In this document: positions 39,344 to 50,131 of the stretch, piece after piece
Position numbering within the stretch: position 1 is the first letter of the stretch
Layout of the letters: each line of letters starts with the position of its first letter
Origin: an uncultured Prevotella sp.
Lineage (GTDB): Bacteria; Bacteroidota; Bacteroidia; Bacteroidales; Bacteroidaceae
Assembly (NCBI GenBank): GCA_900540375.1
Contig: UQFS01000002.1
Coordinates: forward strand, 1 to 64,000
Direction of reading: 5' to 3'
DNA: 64,000 nt
Translations under genes and position numbers: made by a program
Notes under the pieces: model-generated
Databases searched by the model: none
What the model was told of the DNA's origin: nothing
The model's input: only the letters and a program-made list of their open reading frames with translations

Positions 39344-40222
39344 ATGAAGAAAATCAAGTTTGTTCTCTTCACTTTGCTGACAGCCCTGTTAGTGTCGGCA
39401 TGTGGAACCACGCAGACGGTGCCGGTCACTGGTCGCAAGCACAATCTTTTGGTCACTGATCAGCAGGTTCTCAGTTTGAGTAATCAGGAGTATCAGAAAT
39501 TTATGCAGTCCGCCAAGCTCTCTACGGATGCAACAAACACAGCCATGGTGAAGCGGGTAGGCCAGCGGCTGGCTGCTGCTGTTGAGAGCTACCTGATCTC
39601 ACATGGGGCTGCCGACGAGGTAAAGAACTTCTCTTGGTCTTTCAATCTTGTTCAGAGCAAGGAAGCCAACGCCTTCTGTATGCCCGGTGGTAAGATTGTA
39701 GTCTACGAAGGTCTGCTGCCTTACACACAGAACGAGCCGTCGTTGGCCATCGTTCTCGGTCATGAGATCGCTCATGCAGTGGCTAAGCACTCTGCCGAGC
39801 AGATGTCCAAGCAGATCCGTCAGCAGTATGCGACACAGGGTGTCAACATCCTTGGCAGTGTGCTGGGTGCCGGTGACCTCACCAATGTGGCCACGGGCAT
39901 CATGCAGCAGGGTTTTTCTTTCGCCAATCTGAAGTATAGCCGTAATGACGAGAGTGAGGCCGATCGCATGGGACTCGTTTTTGCTGCTATGGCTGGCTAC
40001 AATCCTCAGGAGGCTATTCCTTTCTGGAAGCGCATGTCACAAGGCAATAACAATACAAATGATTTCCTGAGTGATCACCCAAGCGATGCAAAGCGTATTG
40101 CAGCATTGCAGCAGGAGATGCCCGAGGCTTTGAGATATTATCAGGCTTATCAGACCGCTCACACCACTACCCAAAAGAGCACAACCCATTCTAAGAGTAG
40201 CAAGTCGCGTCGTCGCAGATAA
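39344..40222 (+). CDS. M48 family metallopeptidase lipoprotein (LoiP-like)
   Basis: 292 residues. Lipoprotein signal with lipobox LVSAC (Cys20), so anchored in a periplasm-facing membrane. Zinc site HEIAH (H140, E141, H144) inside VLGHEIAHAVAKH; third ligand Glu205 in ESEADRMG. Architecture matches the small periplasmic M48C peptidases such as LoiP/YggG and BepA without the TPR part, which act in outer-membrane protein quality control. The last 25 residues form a Ser/Thr/Lys/Arg-rich tail. Own promoter; convergent with the Sel1-like gene. Confidence 0.92.
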   Translation: MKKIKFVLFTLLTALLVSACGTTQTVPVTGRKHNLLVTDQQVLSLSNQEYQKFMQSAKLSTDATNTAMVKRVGQRLAAAVESYLISHGAADEVKNFSWSFNLVQSKEANAFCMPGGKIVVYEGLLPYTQNEPSLAIVLGHEIAHAVAKHSAEQMSKQIRQQYATQGVNILGSVLGAGDLTNVATGIMQQGFSFANLKYSRNDESEADRMGLVFAAMAGYNPQEAIPFWKRMSQGNNNTNDFLSDHPSDAKRIAALQQEMPEALRYYQAYQTAHTTTQKSTTHSKSSKSRRRR

Positions 40223-40264
40223 TCTTTGACGACAAGGATGTGTGGATAAGAAGGCCGAGAACTC

Positions 40265-40549
40265 TTACTCTGGATGCTCTTCTTTGAAGCCCATTGCATC
40301 GCAAATTTTCCATAGGTGCCGTGCATGTCCCGCATCTTCGCGTACGCCGGTACCATTCCAATAGCACCATGCCAGGTAATACATCGCCTCGGCATGGTGT
40401 TGCTTTTCTGCATATCTTAGGATGCGGCACGCATCCTCATAGTTTTCCTCCCGCAAGAGTTTCTTAGCTCTTTTCACAGCTTCTTCGTAGGTTTCTCCTT
40501 CGTGCTCTTCGTCAGTAAATCCAAAGAACTTCCTCCAAATACTTGTCAT
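40265..40549 (-). CDS. small Sel1/TPR-like protein
   Basis: 94 residues. After a short N-terminus (SIWRKFFGF) come two helical hairpins: EEAVKRAKKLLREENYEDACRILRYAEKQ (TPR-like) and HAEAMYYLAWCYWNGTGVREDAGHARHLW, the latter a Sel1 repeat with its AMYxLAxxYxxGxGV pattern. Such small proteins mediate protein-protein contacts; the partner is unknown. Own promoter (40587-40594). Convergent with the M48 gene with a 42-bp spacer. Confidence 0.8.
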   Translation of the reverse strand: MTSIWRKFFGFTDEEHEGETYEEAVKRAKKLLREENYEDACRILRYAEKQHHAEAMYYLAWCYWNGTGVREDAGHARHLWKICDAMGFKEEHPE

Positions 40550-40586
40550 GGCCTTTTGCTTTGTTGATTTTTCCTTTCTGATATTG

Positions 40587-40594
40587 CAAAGTTA
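40587..40594 (-). promoter_or_regulatory. -7 box of the Sel1-like gene
   Basis: TAACTTTG on the minus strand, 38 bases upstream of ATG 40549. Confidence 0.6.
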
Positions 40595-40685
40595 TGAATA
40601 AATCTTAAGTCGAATGTAATTTTTTCTTCGAAATATAGGAAATATCGATTTTTTTTCTTAATTTTACCTTCAGAAAACAATCTCA

Positions 40686-41153
40686 ATGACTATGATAGAT
40701 TATCTTTCTGAAAACTTATGGCTGCTGTGGACGCTGATTTGCGTTCTTGCGCTGATACTGGAAGTGTCGTCCGGCACCTTCTATCTGTTGTGCTTTGCGG
40801 TAGGAGCTGCAGTGGCTATCGTCTCCTCCTTCTTCGCCATTCCTTTATGGGCACAGGTGCTGGTCTTTGTCATCTTCTCTTGTCTCTGTGTGTTCTGTGT
40901 ACGTCCGGTTGTCGTGAAATATCTGCATACCGACCGTCGCAACCGTAAGAGCAATGCCGATGCGCTCTTGGGTCGTGAAGGTGTTGTGATAGAGTCGATA
41001 ACCGCGGAAAAGCCCGGATACGTCAGGATCGATGGTGACGAGTGGCGTGCAGTGAGCAAAGATGGCAACAATATAAACAAGGGCGCCATCGTGAAAGTCG
41101 TTGCGCGCGAGAGCATCGTCGTGACCGTTGAGGGCGTCGCGGGAGGAGATTAA
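40686..41153 (+). CDS. NfeD-like membrane protein
   Basis: 155 residues, short NfeD form: two or three hydrophobic segments in the first 75 residues (LWLLWTLICVLALILEV, FYLLCFAVGAAVAIVSSFF, LWAQVLVFVIFSCLCV), then an OB-fold domain (about 88-150, LLGREGVVIESITAEKPGYVRIDGDEWRAVS). NfeD proteins partner SPFH/stomatin proteins; the SPFH gene follows 210 bp downstream, making this a two-gene functional unit like YbbK-QmcA. ATG 40692 is an alternative start. Confidence 0.92.
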   Translation: MTMIDYLSENLWLLWTLICVLALILEVSSGTFYLLCFAVGAAVAIVSSFFAIPLWAQVLVFVIFSCLCVFCVRPVVVKYLHTDRRNRKSNADALLGREGVVIESITAEKPGYVRIDGDEWRAVSKDGNNINKGAIVKVVARESIVVTVEGVAGGD

Positions 41154-41244
41154 TATTTGAAATCAGCTTGCGGCGATACTGACTGATCGTACTGAATAAT
41201 GCTATGTCTTATTTATAAGGATGTGGCTTATCGTACCGAAGAAT

Positions 41245-41287
41245 CCTATATATAATAAAGGTGTTGCGATGTATATTAATAAGGAGT
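41245..41287 (+). repeat. paired AAGG(T/A)G leader motifs upstream of the SPFH gene
   Basis: CCTATATATAATAAAGGTGT at 41245-41264 and GTATATTAATAAGGAGT at 41271-41287, 26 bp apart, echoing the hrpB pair. Confidence 0.7.
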
Positions 41288-41363
41288 AGGGCCGGGCAAC
41301 GTTATAGTTGCGCCTCAACAGGCCGCTCATAATAAGTTTAACCCATAAAACAACAATAACCAT

Positions 41364-42344
41364 ATGATTGGAACTTACGTACTGATAGGACTTATCGTCC
41401 TTGCGCTTATCTTTGCCAAGATGGCTATCGTCATCATTCCACAGAGTGAGACCAAGATTATTGAGAGGCTGGGAAAGTACTATGCAACACTGAAACCCGG
41501 CATCAACATCATCATTCCCTTTATCGACCGTGCAAAAATCATTTGCACACTGGTGCGAGGACGCTATGTCTATAGCAACAGCATTGACTTGCGAGAGCAG
41601 GTCTACGACTTCGACAAGCAGAATGTCATCACCAAGGACAACATTCAAATGCAGATCAATGCCTTGCTCTATTTCCAGATTGTCGACCCGTTCAAGGCTG
41701 TCTATGAAATCAACAACCTGCCCAACGCCATTGAGAAGCTCACACAGACCACCTTGCGAAACATCATTGGCGAGATGGAACTGGACCAGACGTTGACTTC
41801 CCGCGACACCATCAACACAAAGTTACGTGGTGTACTTGATGACGCTACCAACAAGTGGGGCATCAAAGTCAACCGTGTGGAGCTTCAGGACATTATTCCG
41901 CCGCAAAGCGTTTTGCAGGCTATGGAGAAGCAGATGCAGGCAGAGCGTGACAAGCGCGCCACCATCCTCACCTCAGAAGGAAAGAAGCAGGCCGACATTC
42001 TGCGGTCTGAGGGTGAGAAGGCCGCAACGATCAACCGCGCTGAGGCCGACAAGCAGCAAGCCATCCTCCGTGCGGAAGGTGAAGCACAGGCCCGTGTGCG
42101 CAAGGCAGAGGCTGAGGCAGTCGCCATCGAAAAGATTACAGAGGCCGTAGGAAAGAGCACCAATCCGGCTAACTACCTGTTGGCCCAAAAGTATATCCAG
42201 ATGATGCAGAATGTAGCAGAGGGCGATCGCACCAAGACTGTCTACCTGCCTTACGAGGCCACGAATCTGCTTGGGAGTATTGGTGGCATCAAGGAGCTCT
42301 TCACTTCCGCCAAGACTGATACCGATACTAAAGACAAGAAATAG
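41364..42344 (+). CDS. SPFH/band 7 membrane protein (QmcA-like)
   Basis: 326 residues: one N-terminal membrane anchor (residues 3-24), the SPFH domain (about 25-190, with the IIPQSETKIIERLGKYYATLKPGINIIIPFID start and NVITKDNIQMQINALLYFQIVDP) and a helical region rich in Ala/Glu/Lys repeats that drives oligomerisation (GEKAATINRAEADKQQAILRAEGEAQARV). These proteins form large cage-like microdomains with NfeD partners, here encoded just upstream. Complete; followed by a strong terminator. Confidence 0.95.
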   Translation: MIGTYVLIGLIVLALIFAKMAIVIIPQSETKIIERLGKYYATLKPGINIIIPFIDRAKIICTLVRGRYVYSNSIDLREQVYDFDKQNVITKDNIQMQINALLYFQIVDPFKAVYEINNLPNAIEKLTQTTLRNIIGEMELDQTLTSRDTINTKLRGVLDDATNKWGIKVNRVELQDIIPPQSVLQAMEKQMQAERDKRATILTSEGKKQADILRSEGEKAATINRAEADKQQAILRAEGEAQARVRKAEAEAVAIEKITEAVGKSTNPANYLLAQKYIQMMQNVAEGDRTKTVYLPYEATNLLGSIGGIKELFTSAKTDTDTKDKK

Positions 42345-42436
42345 GGAATGTATCGATGTCCTTCCGTGAGTGCAATAAATATGCTCCCGTGAAGACAATA
42401 GGAATAGGAACATCATAACAAGTTCTGAAAAACATT

Positions 42437-42470
42437 GGGGCAGGCTACGGAATTGCAGCCTGCCCCCGTT
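42437..42470 (+). terminator. terminator of the SPFH gene
   Basis: GGGGCAGGCT / AGCCTGCCCC, perfect 10-bp GC-rich stem, then CGTTGTCTTT. Confidence 0.85.
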
Positions 42471-42526
42471 GTCTTTATCTTAGAGCACTTCAGTTCTTTG
42501 TTTTGTCAGCCCTTTGTTTCCTTCTG

Positions 42527-43405
42527 TTACTTTGTCTTAGACAATGGCTCTTCGCGGATATATTTGCCATACGTCTCGCAGAACTGCTCACCCAAGGCGA
42601 ATCCCTCCTCATAGAGAGCCTCCAGTTTCTCCACGTCCTTTTCTATTCTTCTCACTTGCATAGGCTTTCGTGGCCGGATGCAGATGATGCGGTCTTCGTG
42701 TTCCAAGTCCTCGATGAGTTGCAGTTGTTGGTTATAGGCACGGATGCGATGACTCAGCGCCACCCGTAGCCGAGGGTAGTTGCGGTAGACGAAAGGTGGT
42801 ATCTTCCGGTCTTTGCCCAGTTCCCTGAAACCAAAGTTGCGGGTAGAGATGACTACGTTGGTTGCGTGTCCGGCTTCTATACTCCGCATCACGGGTATAG
42901 AGTCGATGATTCCTCCGTCGAGCAGCGGACGGCCGTCCACCCACACGATCTTGCTCACATAGGGCAGACTGCTGGAAGCCTTTACAATGTCGCAGGCCCG
43001 TTGCCTGTCATGGGTCTCCTTGAGATAGACCGGATGACCCGACGCACAGTCTGTCGCCACCATTTCGAAACCGTCGGCGTGGCGGAAGTACTCATCATAG
43101 TCAAAGGGCAACAGCTCGTTGGGGAAGCGGTCGTAGAGCAATTCCCGGTCAAAGATGCAGCCTTGCGTGACCAGATGTTTTATACCTATATAATTATATC
43201 TTGCCAGATAGTCGATGTTTGAAATGCGCGCGCGTCTGGGTTGGCGTGAGATATAACTCATGCCATTGCAAGCACCGGCAGAGACCGCTACGACATAGCG
43301 AAACCATACCTCATGCTTCATGAAAGCGTCCAAGACACCACTTGTGAAGACGCCTCGCATACCGCCGCCTTCGAGCACTAACCCTGTATTCGTATCAATT
43401 TGCAT
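42527..43405 (-). CDS. patatin-like phospholipase
   Basis: 292 residues. Oxyanion motif GGGMRG at 13-18, nucleophile Ser42 in AVSAG (the usual first Gly is Ala) and the second catalytic residue in LLDGGI, giving the Ser-Asp dyad of patatin-like acyl hydrolases. It resembles the RssA/YjjU-type cytosolic branch. The start at 43405 (MQIDTNTGLVLEGGG) was chosen because the -7 box at 43427-43434 lies within longer frames. Divergent from the aminopeptidase P gene with interlocked promoters. Confidence 0.92.
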   Translation of the reverse strand: MQIDTNTGLVLEGGGMRGVFTSGVLDAFMKHEVWFRYVVAVSAGACNGMSYISRQPRRARISNIDYLARYNYIGIKHLVTQGCIFDRELLYDRFPNELLPFDYDEYFRHADGFEMVATDCASGHPVYLKETHDRQRACDIVKASSSLPYVSKIVWVDGRPLLDGGIIDSIPVMRSIEAGHATNVVISTRNFGFRELGKDRKIPPFVYRNYPRLRVALSHRIRAYNQQLQLIEDLEHEDRIICIRPRKPMQVRRIEKDVEKLEALYEEGFALGEQFCETYGKYIREEPLSKTK

Positions 43406-43426
43406 AAAAACATTTAATTTAAATTG

Positions 43427-43434
43427 CAAAGTTA
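43427..43434 (-). promoter_or_regulatory. -7 box of the patatin gene
   Basis: TAACTTTG on the minus strand, 21 bases upstream of ATG 43405. Confidence 0.65.
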
Positions 43435-43456
43435 CGCATTTTAAGTGAATAATTAG

Positions 43457-43464
43457 TAACTTTG
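43457..43464 (+). promoter_or_regulatory. -7 box of the aminopeptidase P gene
   Basis: TAACTTTG on the plus strand. The 22-base distance to the minus-strand box means each -33 region falls on the other promoter's -7 region. Confidence 0.65.
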
Positions 43465-43485
43465 CAATGAATATTAAATTCATTG
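43465..43485 (+). promoter_or_regulatory. 21-bp palindrome at the aminopeptidase start site
   Basis: CAATGAAT-ATTAA-ATTCATTG, arms perfect over 8 bases, directly after the -7 box and 3 bases before ATG 43489. It can be an operator or a 5'-end hairpin. Confidence 0.5.
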
Positions 43486-43488
43486 TCT

Positions 43489-44892
43489 ATGTATAGCAAA
43501 GAAACTTATGTCAGTCGTCGTGCTGAACTCAAAAAGCTTGTGAAGAGTGGCGTGATTATCCTCTTCGGTAACAATAACTCTCCCGCAAACTATCCCAACA
43601 ACGGATACCATCCTTTTCGCCAGGATTCATCGTTCCTGTATTATTTCGGTCAGAACCGTGACGGACTCGTAGGTGTCATCGATGTGGATAATGACATTGA
43701 GACGCTCATCGGCGACGACATCAGTATCGATGATATTGTATGGTACGGCTCTGTAGACAGCGTACACGACATGGCGGAGCAGGTCGGTGTGAAGAACTCA
43801 GCACCGATGAAGTCTTTGAAGACCATCTGCAACGATGCCATGCGTCAGAAGCGTCGCATCCATTTCCTGCCGCCTTATCGTGCTGACATTAAGATTCAGA
43901 TATTCGATCTGCTCGGTATCCATCCCAATCAGCAGAAAGAGAGCGCTTCGATGGATCTGATCAAGGCCATCGTGAAGATGCGATCCGTGAAGACCGACGA
44001 AGAAATCGAAGAGTTGGAGCGTGCCGCTGCCATTGGTTATAAGATGCACACGACAGCCATGAAGATGTGTCGTCCGGGTATCACTGAGCAAGAGATTGCC
44101 GGTGCTCTTGACGGTATCGCCAACGGACTGGGCTCTATGGTCAGTTTTGCTACCATTCTGACGCAGCATGGCGAGATCATGCACGGCTCTCCCTCGATGA
44201 ACAAATTGGAGGCTGGTCGCTTGATGCTTTGCGACGCTGGTGCCGAGACCATCAACAACTACTGCTCCGACAACACCCGTACCTCTCCGGTGAGCGGTCA
44301 CTACGATCAGCGTCAGCTCGAGATCTATTCCATCGTAGAGGCTTGCCACGACTACGTGCTTCAGGTTGCCAAGCCAGGAGTGAAGTGGTGGGACGTGCAC
44401 TTTGCTGTTTGCCGTTTGATGACTGACCGCTTGAAAGAGCTCGGATTGATGAAGGGCGATACAGAAGAAGCTGTCCGCGCCGGTGCTCACGCTATGTTCA
44501 TGTGCCACGGACTCGGCCACATGATGGGTATGGATGTACACGATATGGAAGGCTTCGACCAGATCAATGTCGGTTTCGACGAAGAGGTTCGTCCCAACCT
44601 TGAGCAGTTTGGTACCAATTGTCTGCGCTTAGGCCGTCGTTTGCAGAAAGGCTTTGTCGTCACCGACGAACCGGGTATCTATTTTATCCCTGCACTGATC
44701 GACGACTGGAAGGCCGACGGACACTGTAAGGAGTTTATCAACTTCGATAAGTTGGAGACCTACAAGGACTTTGGTGGCATCCGTATTGAGGATGATCTGC
44801 TCATCACTGATGATGGTTGTCGCTTCTTGGGAAAGGATCGCATTCCTTATCATCCTAAGGATGTGGAAGCTTTCATGGCTGAGAACCACTAA
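43489..44892 (+). CDS. aminopeptidase P family metallopeptidase
   Basis: 467 residues, pita-bread fold. Creatinase-type N-terminal domain, then the catalytic domain with the dinuclear metal ligands: Asp in LMLCDAGAE, Asp in YCSDNTRTSPVSG, His in GLGHMMGMDVHD, Glu in VTDEPGIYF and Glu in GGIRIEDDLL. Removes N-terminal residues ahead of proline. ATG 43489 (MYSKETYVSRR) is preferred over the TTG at 43483, which lies in the palindrome. Possibly the only gene of its transcript. Confidence 0.95.
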   Translation: MYSKETYVSRRAELKKLVKSGVIILFGNNNSPANYPNNGYHPFRQDSSFLYYFGQNRDGLVGVIDVDNDIETLIGDDISIDDIVWYGSVDSVHDMAEQVGVKNSAPMKSLKTICNDAMRQKRRIHFLPPYRADIKIQIFDLLGIHPNQQKESASMDLIKAIVKMRSVKTDEEIEELERAAAIGYKMHTTAMKMCRPGITEQEIAGALDGIANGLGSMVSFATILTQHGEIMHGSPSMNKLEAGRLMLCDAGAETINNYCSDNTRTSPVSGHYDQRQLEIYSIVEACHDYVLQVAKPGVKWWDVHFAVCRLMTDRLKELGLMKGDTEEAVRAGAHAMFMCHGLGHMMGMDVHDMEGFDQINVGFDEEVRPNLEQFGTNCLRLGRRLQKGFVVTDEPGIYFIPALIDDWKADGHCKEFINFDKLETYKDFGGIRIEDDLLITDDGCRFLGKDRIPYHPKDVEAFMAENH

Positions 44893-44921
44893 TCCCTTTT
44901 AAGGGTGGAAAACATCGGGAA

Positions 44922-44950
44922 CCTCTTGACACCAAGAGGCTCTCATACTC
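44922..44950 (+). terminator. weak hairpin after the aminopeptidase gene
   Basis: CCTCTTG-ACAC-CAAGAGG followed by CTCTCATACTC; no proper T-run. Confidence 0.35.
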
Positions 44951-45033
44951 TTCGATTTATTAAGATATACAGAAAAGACGATAGAGAGAATTATAAGTAA
45001 TATCATTAAGACAAGTCAACCAAAAGGAAAAAG

Positions 45034-46233
45034 ATGAAGAAAGCAATTGTATTGGCTTTACTTGCAGTGAGCACATTAGGTGCTCACGCTGAGAAAAAAG
45101 ACAGTGTTATTCTCAACAAGCCTGTCTTCACCGTCATTAAGAAGAACCCGATCACTTCCATCAAGGATCAGAACCGCTCAGGTACGTGCTGGGACTACTC
45201 TACGCTGAGCTATTTCGAGTCAGAGATTCTCAAGGCTACAGGCAAGACCTATGATCTTTGCGAGAGTTTTGTGGCCAACAAGACATATATGGACCGTGCC
45301 ATTCAGGTCGTGCGTCTGCATGGCGACTGCCAGTTCGCTGAGGGTGGCAGTACCTATGATCCTCTCTATTGCCTTGAGCATTACGGCATCTGTCCGGAGA
45401 ATGCCATGCCTTTTCCCGGCACCCTCTATGGCGACTCACTCAATAACTTCGGTGAGTTCTTCTCTGTGATGACACCGTATGTCGAGAGCGTAGCCAAGAG
45501 CAGTCTGAAGAAGATCTCCAGCCAGTGGAAGGTAGGATTGCAGGGTATCCTCGACGCTTATCTTGGTAAGTGTCCTGAGCAGTTCACCTACGAGGGCAAG
45601 ACCTACACTCCGAAGACTTTCGCCGCTTCCCTTGGTCTTGACTGGAACAATTACGTGAGCTTCACCTCTTTCTCTCATCATCCTTTCTGGTCTCAGTTTG
45701 CCGTAGAGGTACAGGACAACTGGCGCAATCCTCTGACATGGAACGTGCCTGTTGACGATCTCCAGAAGATCATCGACAATGCTATCATGAACGGCTATAC
45801 CATCGCCTGGGGCGGAGACGTCAGTGAGGACGGCTTCACCCGCAAGGGACTTGCATACAATGTCGACGAGAAGAAGCTCGAGAACATGAAAGGCAGTGAC
45901 ATGGCTCATTGGCTGAAACTCACTCCCGCTAAGAAGAAGAACATCGTAGACTCTCTCGGCGTTAACGTTCCGGAAGTAGTGCCTACACAGAAGCAGCGTC
46001 AGGAGCGTTTCGACGACTGGGAGCTCACCGATGACCATGGCATGCTGATCTTCGGTATCGCCAAGGATCAGAATGGCAAGGAGTACTACATGGTAAAGAA
46101 CTCTTGGGGCAAGAGTGGTGACTATGACGGCATCTGGTACATGACAAAGAACTTTATCATCGCCAACACGATGGATTTCATGGTCAACAAGAACGCTGTG
46201 CCTAAGGACATCCGCAAGAAGTGCAACATCTGA
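45034..46233 (+). CDS. C1 family (bleomycin hydrolase-like) aminopeptidase
   Basis: 399 residues with a signal peptide (MKKAIVLALLAVSTLGAHA), so exported, unlike cytosolic PepC. Papain-type catalytic residues: Gln46 and Cys52 in DQNRSGTCWDY, His335 in DDHGML and Asn356 in KNSWG. The central region (CEIP/FVANKTYMDRA, QGILDAYLGKCPEQF) matches the bleomycin hydrolase/PepC branch. Bacteroidetes often have several exported members that process peptides in the periplasm. Followed by a strong terminator. Confidence 0.93.
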   Translation: MKKAIVLALLAVSTLGAHAEKKDSVILNKPVFTVIKKNPITSIKDQNRSGTCWDYSTLSYFESEILKATGKTYDLCESFVANKTYMDRAIQVVRLHGDCQFAEGGSTYDPLYCLEHYGICPENAMPFPGTLYGDSLNNFGEFFSVMTPYVESVAKSSLKKISSQWKVGLQGILDAYLGKCPEQFTYEGKTYTPKTFAASLGLDWNNYVSFTSFSHHPFWSQFAVEVQDNWRNPLTWNVPVDDLQKIIDNAIMNGYTIAWGGDVSEDGFTRKGLAYNVDEKKLENMKGSDMAHWLKLTPAKKKNIVDSLGVNVPEVVPTQKQRQERFDDWELTDDHGMLIFGIAKDQNGKEYYMVKNSWGKSGDYDGIWYMTKNFIIANTMDFMVNKNAVPKDIRKKCNI

Positions 46234-46256
46234 TCAAATTGATCAAAGGATATATC

Positions 46257-46300
46257 ATCCGCCTCTTCACCGCTGTGTGAAGAGGCGGATTTCTGTTTTG
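46257..46300 (+). terminator. terminator of the C1 peptidase gene
   Basis: ATCCGCCTCTTCAC / GTGAAGAGGCGGAT, 14-bp perfect stem, then TTCTGTTTTG. Confidence 0.9.
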
Positions 46301-46403
46301 TGCCAACCGGGACTCTGTCATTCCACCGGCCTGCCACTATCCTCATTTCTATCCTTCCTCATACTTTTTCTATAGTTTTTTTGCTGTTCAGCAAGAAAAT
46401 TCG

Positions 46404-46411
46404 TATCTTTG
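46404..46411 (+). promoter_or_regulatory. -7 box of recJ-recQ
   Basis: TATCTTTG with a T-run ending in TTTTTTTG about 20 bases upstream; 24 bases before ATG 46435. Confidence 0.65.
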
Positions 46412-46434
46412 AAGCAGAAAAAGAAATATTTAAA

Positions 46435-48159
46435 ATGCATTTCAAATGGAAGTATGTGCCACCTACATCTGATGAACTCCGTTTGACGGGCGAACTGAGT
46501 GAGAAACTCAATATGAGTCCCTTGCTTACCCAGCTTCTCGTCAAGCGCGGCATCACCACAGAGAGTGCAGCCAAGCAATTCTTCAAGCCTCAGTTGGCCG
46601 ACCTGATCAATCCTTTCCGCATGAAGGATATGGACGCGGCGGTCGACAGGCTCAACGACGCGATGGGGCGTAAAGAGCGGGTGCTTGTCTATGGTGATTA
46701 TGATGTTGACGGATGTACTGCGGTGGCTTTGGTTTACAAGTTTTTACAGCAGTTCTATTCCAATATAGACTATTATATCCCTGATCGCTACGATGAGGGC
46801 TACGGTATCAGTCGCAAAGGGCTGGAGTATGCCCAGCGGACAGGCGTGAAACTGGTGATCATCCTTGACTGCGGCATCAAGGCTGTTGAGGAGATCGCCT
46901 ATGCCAAGTCGTTGGGTATCGACTTCATCATCTGCGACCACCATGTTCCCGATGAGGAGATGCCGCCCGCTGTAGCCATCCTCGACCCCAAGCGCGCCGA
47001 CGATCCCTATCCTTTCAAGCAACTGTGTGGTTGCGGTGTTGGCTTCAAGCTCATGCAGGCCTTTGCCAAGAACAATGGCATACCTTTCTCCCGGCTGATT
47101 CCTTTGTTGGACTTTTGCGCCGTGAGCATCGCTGCCGACATGGTGCCGGTGGTCGACGAGAACCGCATCCTCGCCTTCCATGGGCTGAAGATTCTCAATC
47201 AGAATCCCAGTGTGGGCTTGAAAGCCATCATCGACATCTGCGGACTCAGCGGCCGCGACATCTCCATGAGCGACATTGTCTTCAAGATCGGACCGCGTAT
47301 CAACGCCTCCGGACGGATGGAGAACGGTAAGGAAAGCGTGGACCTGCTCGTAGAGAAAGACATCAATGAGGCGCTTCGCAAGGCCAGGCATATTAATGAG
47401 TACAACGAGCAGCGCAAGGACATCGACAAGCACATGACTGAAGATGCCAACCAAATCGTCTCGCGCCTGGAAAACCAGAAACATCAGTCAAGCATCGTCC
47501 TCTATGATGAGCATTGGAAGAAAGGCGTCATCGGCATTGTGGCTTCCCGACTGACAGAGATTTATTTTCGTCCGACCGTGGTGCTTACGCGTGATGGGGA
47601 CCTTGCGACAGGCTCAGCCCGTTCGGTGATGGGATTCGACATCTACTCGGCCATAAAGAGCTGCCGTGACCTGCTCATCAATTTCGGAGGCCATACCTAT
47701 GCCGCCGGACTTACCTTGCGCTGGGCCGACATCCCCACGTTCCGCAAGCGTTTCCAAAAATATGTCGAGGAGCATATTCAGCCCGAGCAGACCGAGGCCT
47801 ACCTCAGGATCGACGCGATCATCGACTTCAAGGACATCACTAAGAAGCTCTATAACGACCTCAAGCGTCTCTCACCGTTCGGTCCGAGCAATCCCAAACC
47901 GGTGTTCTGCACGCTTGGTGTCTATGACTATGGCACAAGCAAGGTCGTCGGCCGCTCACAGGAACATATCAAACTGGAGCTTGTCGACTCCAAGTCGGGT
48001 GTCGTGGTCAACGGCATTGCCTTCGGTCAAAGTGCGTCCGCGCGATATATCAAGTCGCGCCGGTCGTTCGATATCGCCTACACCATTGAGGATAATGTCT
48101 TCAAGCGCAACCAAGTGCAGTTACAGATCGAGGACATCCGGCCCCGCAAGGGCGAGTAA
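46435..48159 (+). CDS. recJ: single-stranded-DNA-specific exonuclease RecJ
   Basis: 574 residues. 5'-3' exonuclease for recombination, mismatch and base-excision repair. DHH-family motifs: DYDVDG at 88-93, DCGIKA at 145-150, CDHH at 167-170, then the DHHA1 domain with FGGHTYAAGLTL and an OB-fold (VVNGIAFGQS). ATG 46435 follows the promoter at 46404-46411 and begins the normal RecJ N-terminus (MHFKWKYVPP). RecQ follows after 55 bp: the helicase unwinds and RecJ degrades, a known functional pair. Confidence 0.97.
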   Translation: MHFKWKYVPPTSDELRLTGELSEKLNMSPLLTQLLVKRGITTESAAKQFFKPQLADLINPFRMKDMDAAVDRLNDAMGRKERVLVYGDYDVDGCTAVALVYKFLQQFYSNIDYYIPDRYDEGYGISRKGLEYAQRTGVKLVIILDCGIKAVEEIAYAKSLGIDFIICDHHVPDEEMPPAVAILDPKRADDPYPFKQLCGCGVGFKLMQAFAKNNGIPFSRLIPLLDFCAVSIAADMVPVVDENRILAFHGLKILNQNPSVGLKAIIDICGLSGRDISMSDIVFKIGPRINASGRMENGKESVDLLVEKDINEALRKARHINEYNEQRKDIDKHMTEDANQIVSRLENQKHQSSIVLYDEHWKKGVIGIVASRLTEIYFRPTVVLTRDGDLATGSARSVMGFDIYSAIKSCRDLLINFGGHTYAAGLTLRWADIPTFRKRFQKYVEEHIQPEQTEAYLRIDAIIDFKDITKKLYNDLKRLSPFGPSNPKPVFCTLGVYDYGTSKVVGRSQEHIKLELVDSKSGVVVNGIAFGQSASARYIKSRRSFDIAYTIEDNVFKRNQVQLQIEDIRPRKGE

Positions 48160-48214
48160 GAGCCTTGTAGCGTAAGACGATGTGAGTAAGAGGTAAAGAG
48201 TTGAGGTTTGAGCA

Positions 48215-50113
<1,899 letters not shown>

Positions 50114-50131
50114 CCGGATGATGTTTTCTTC

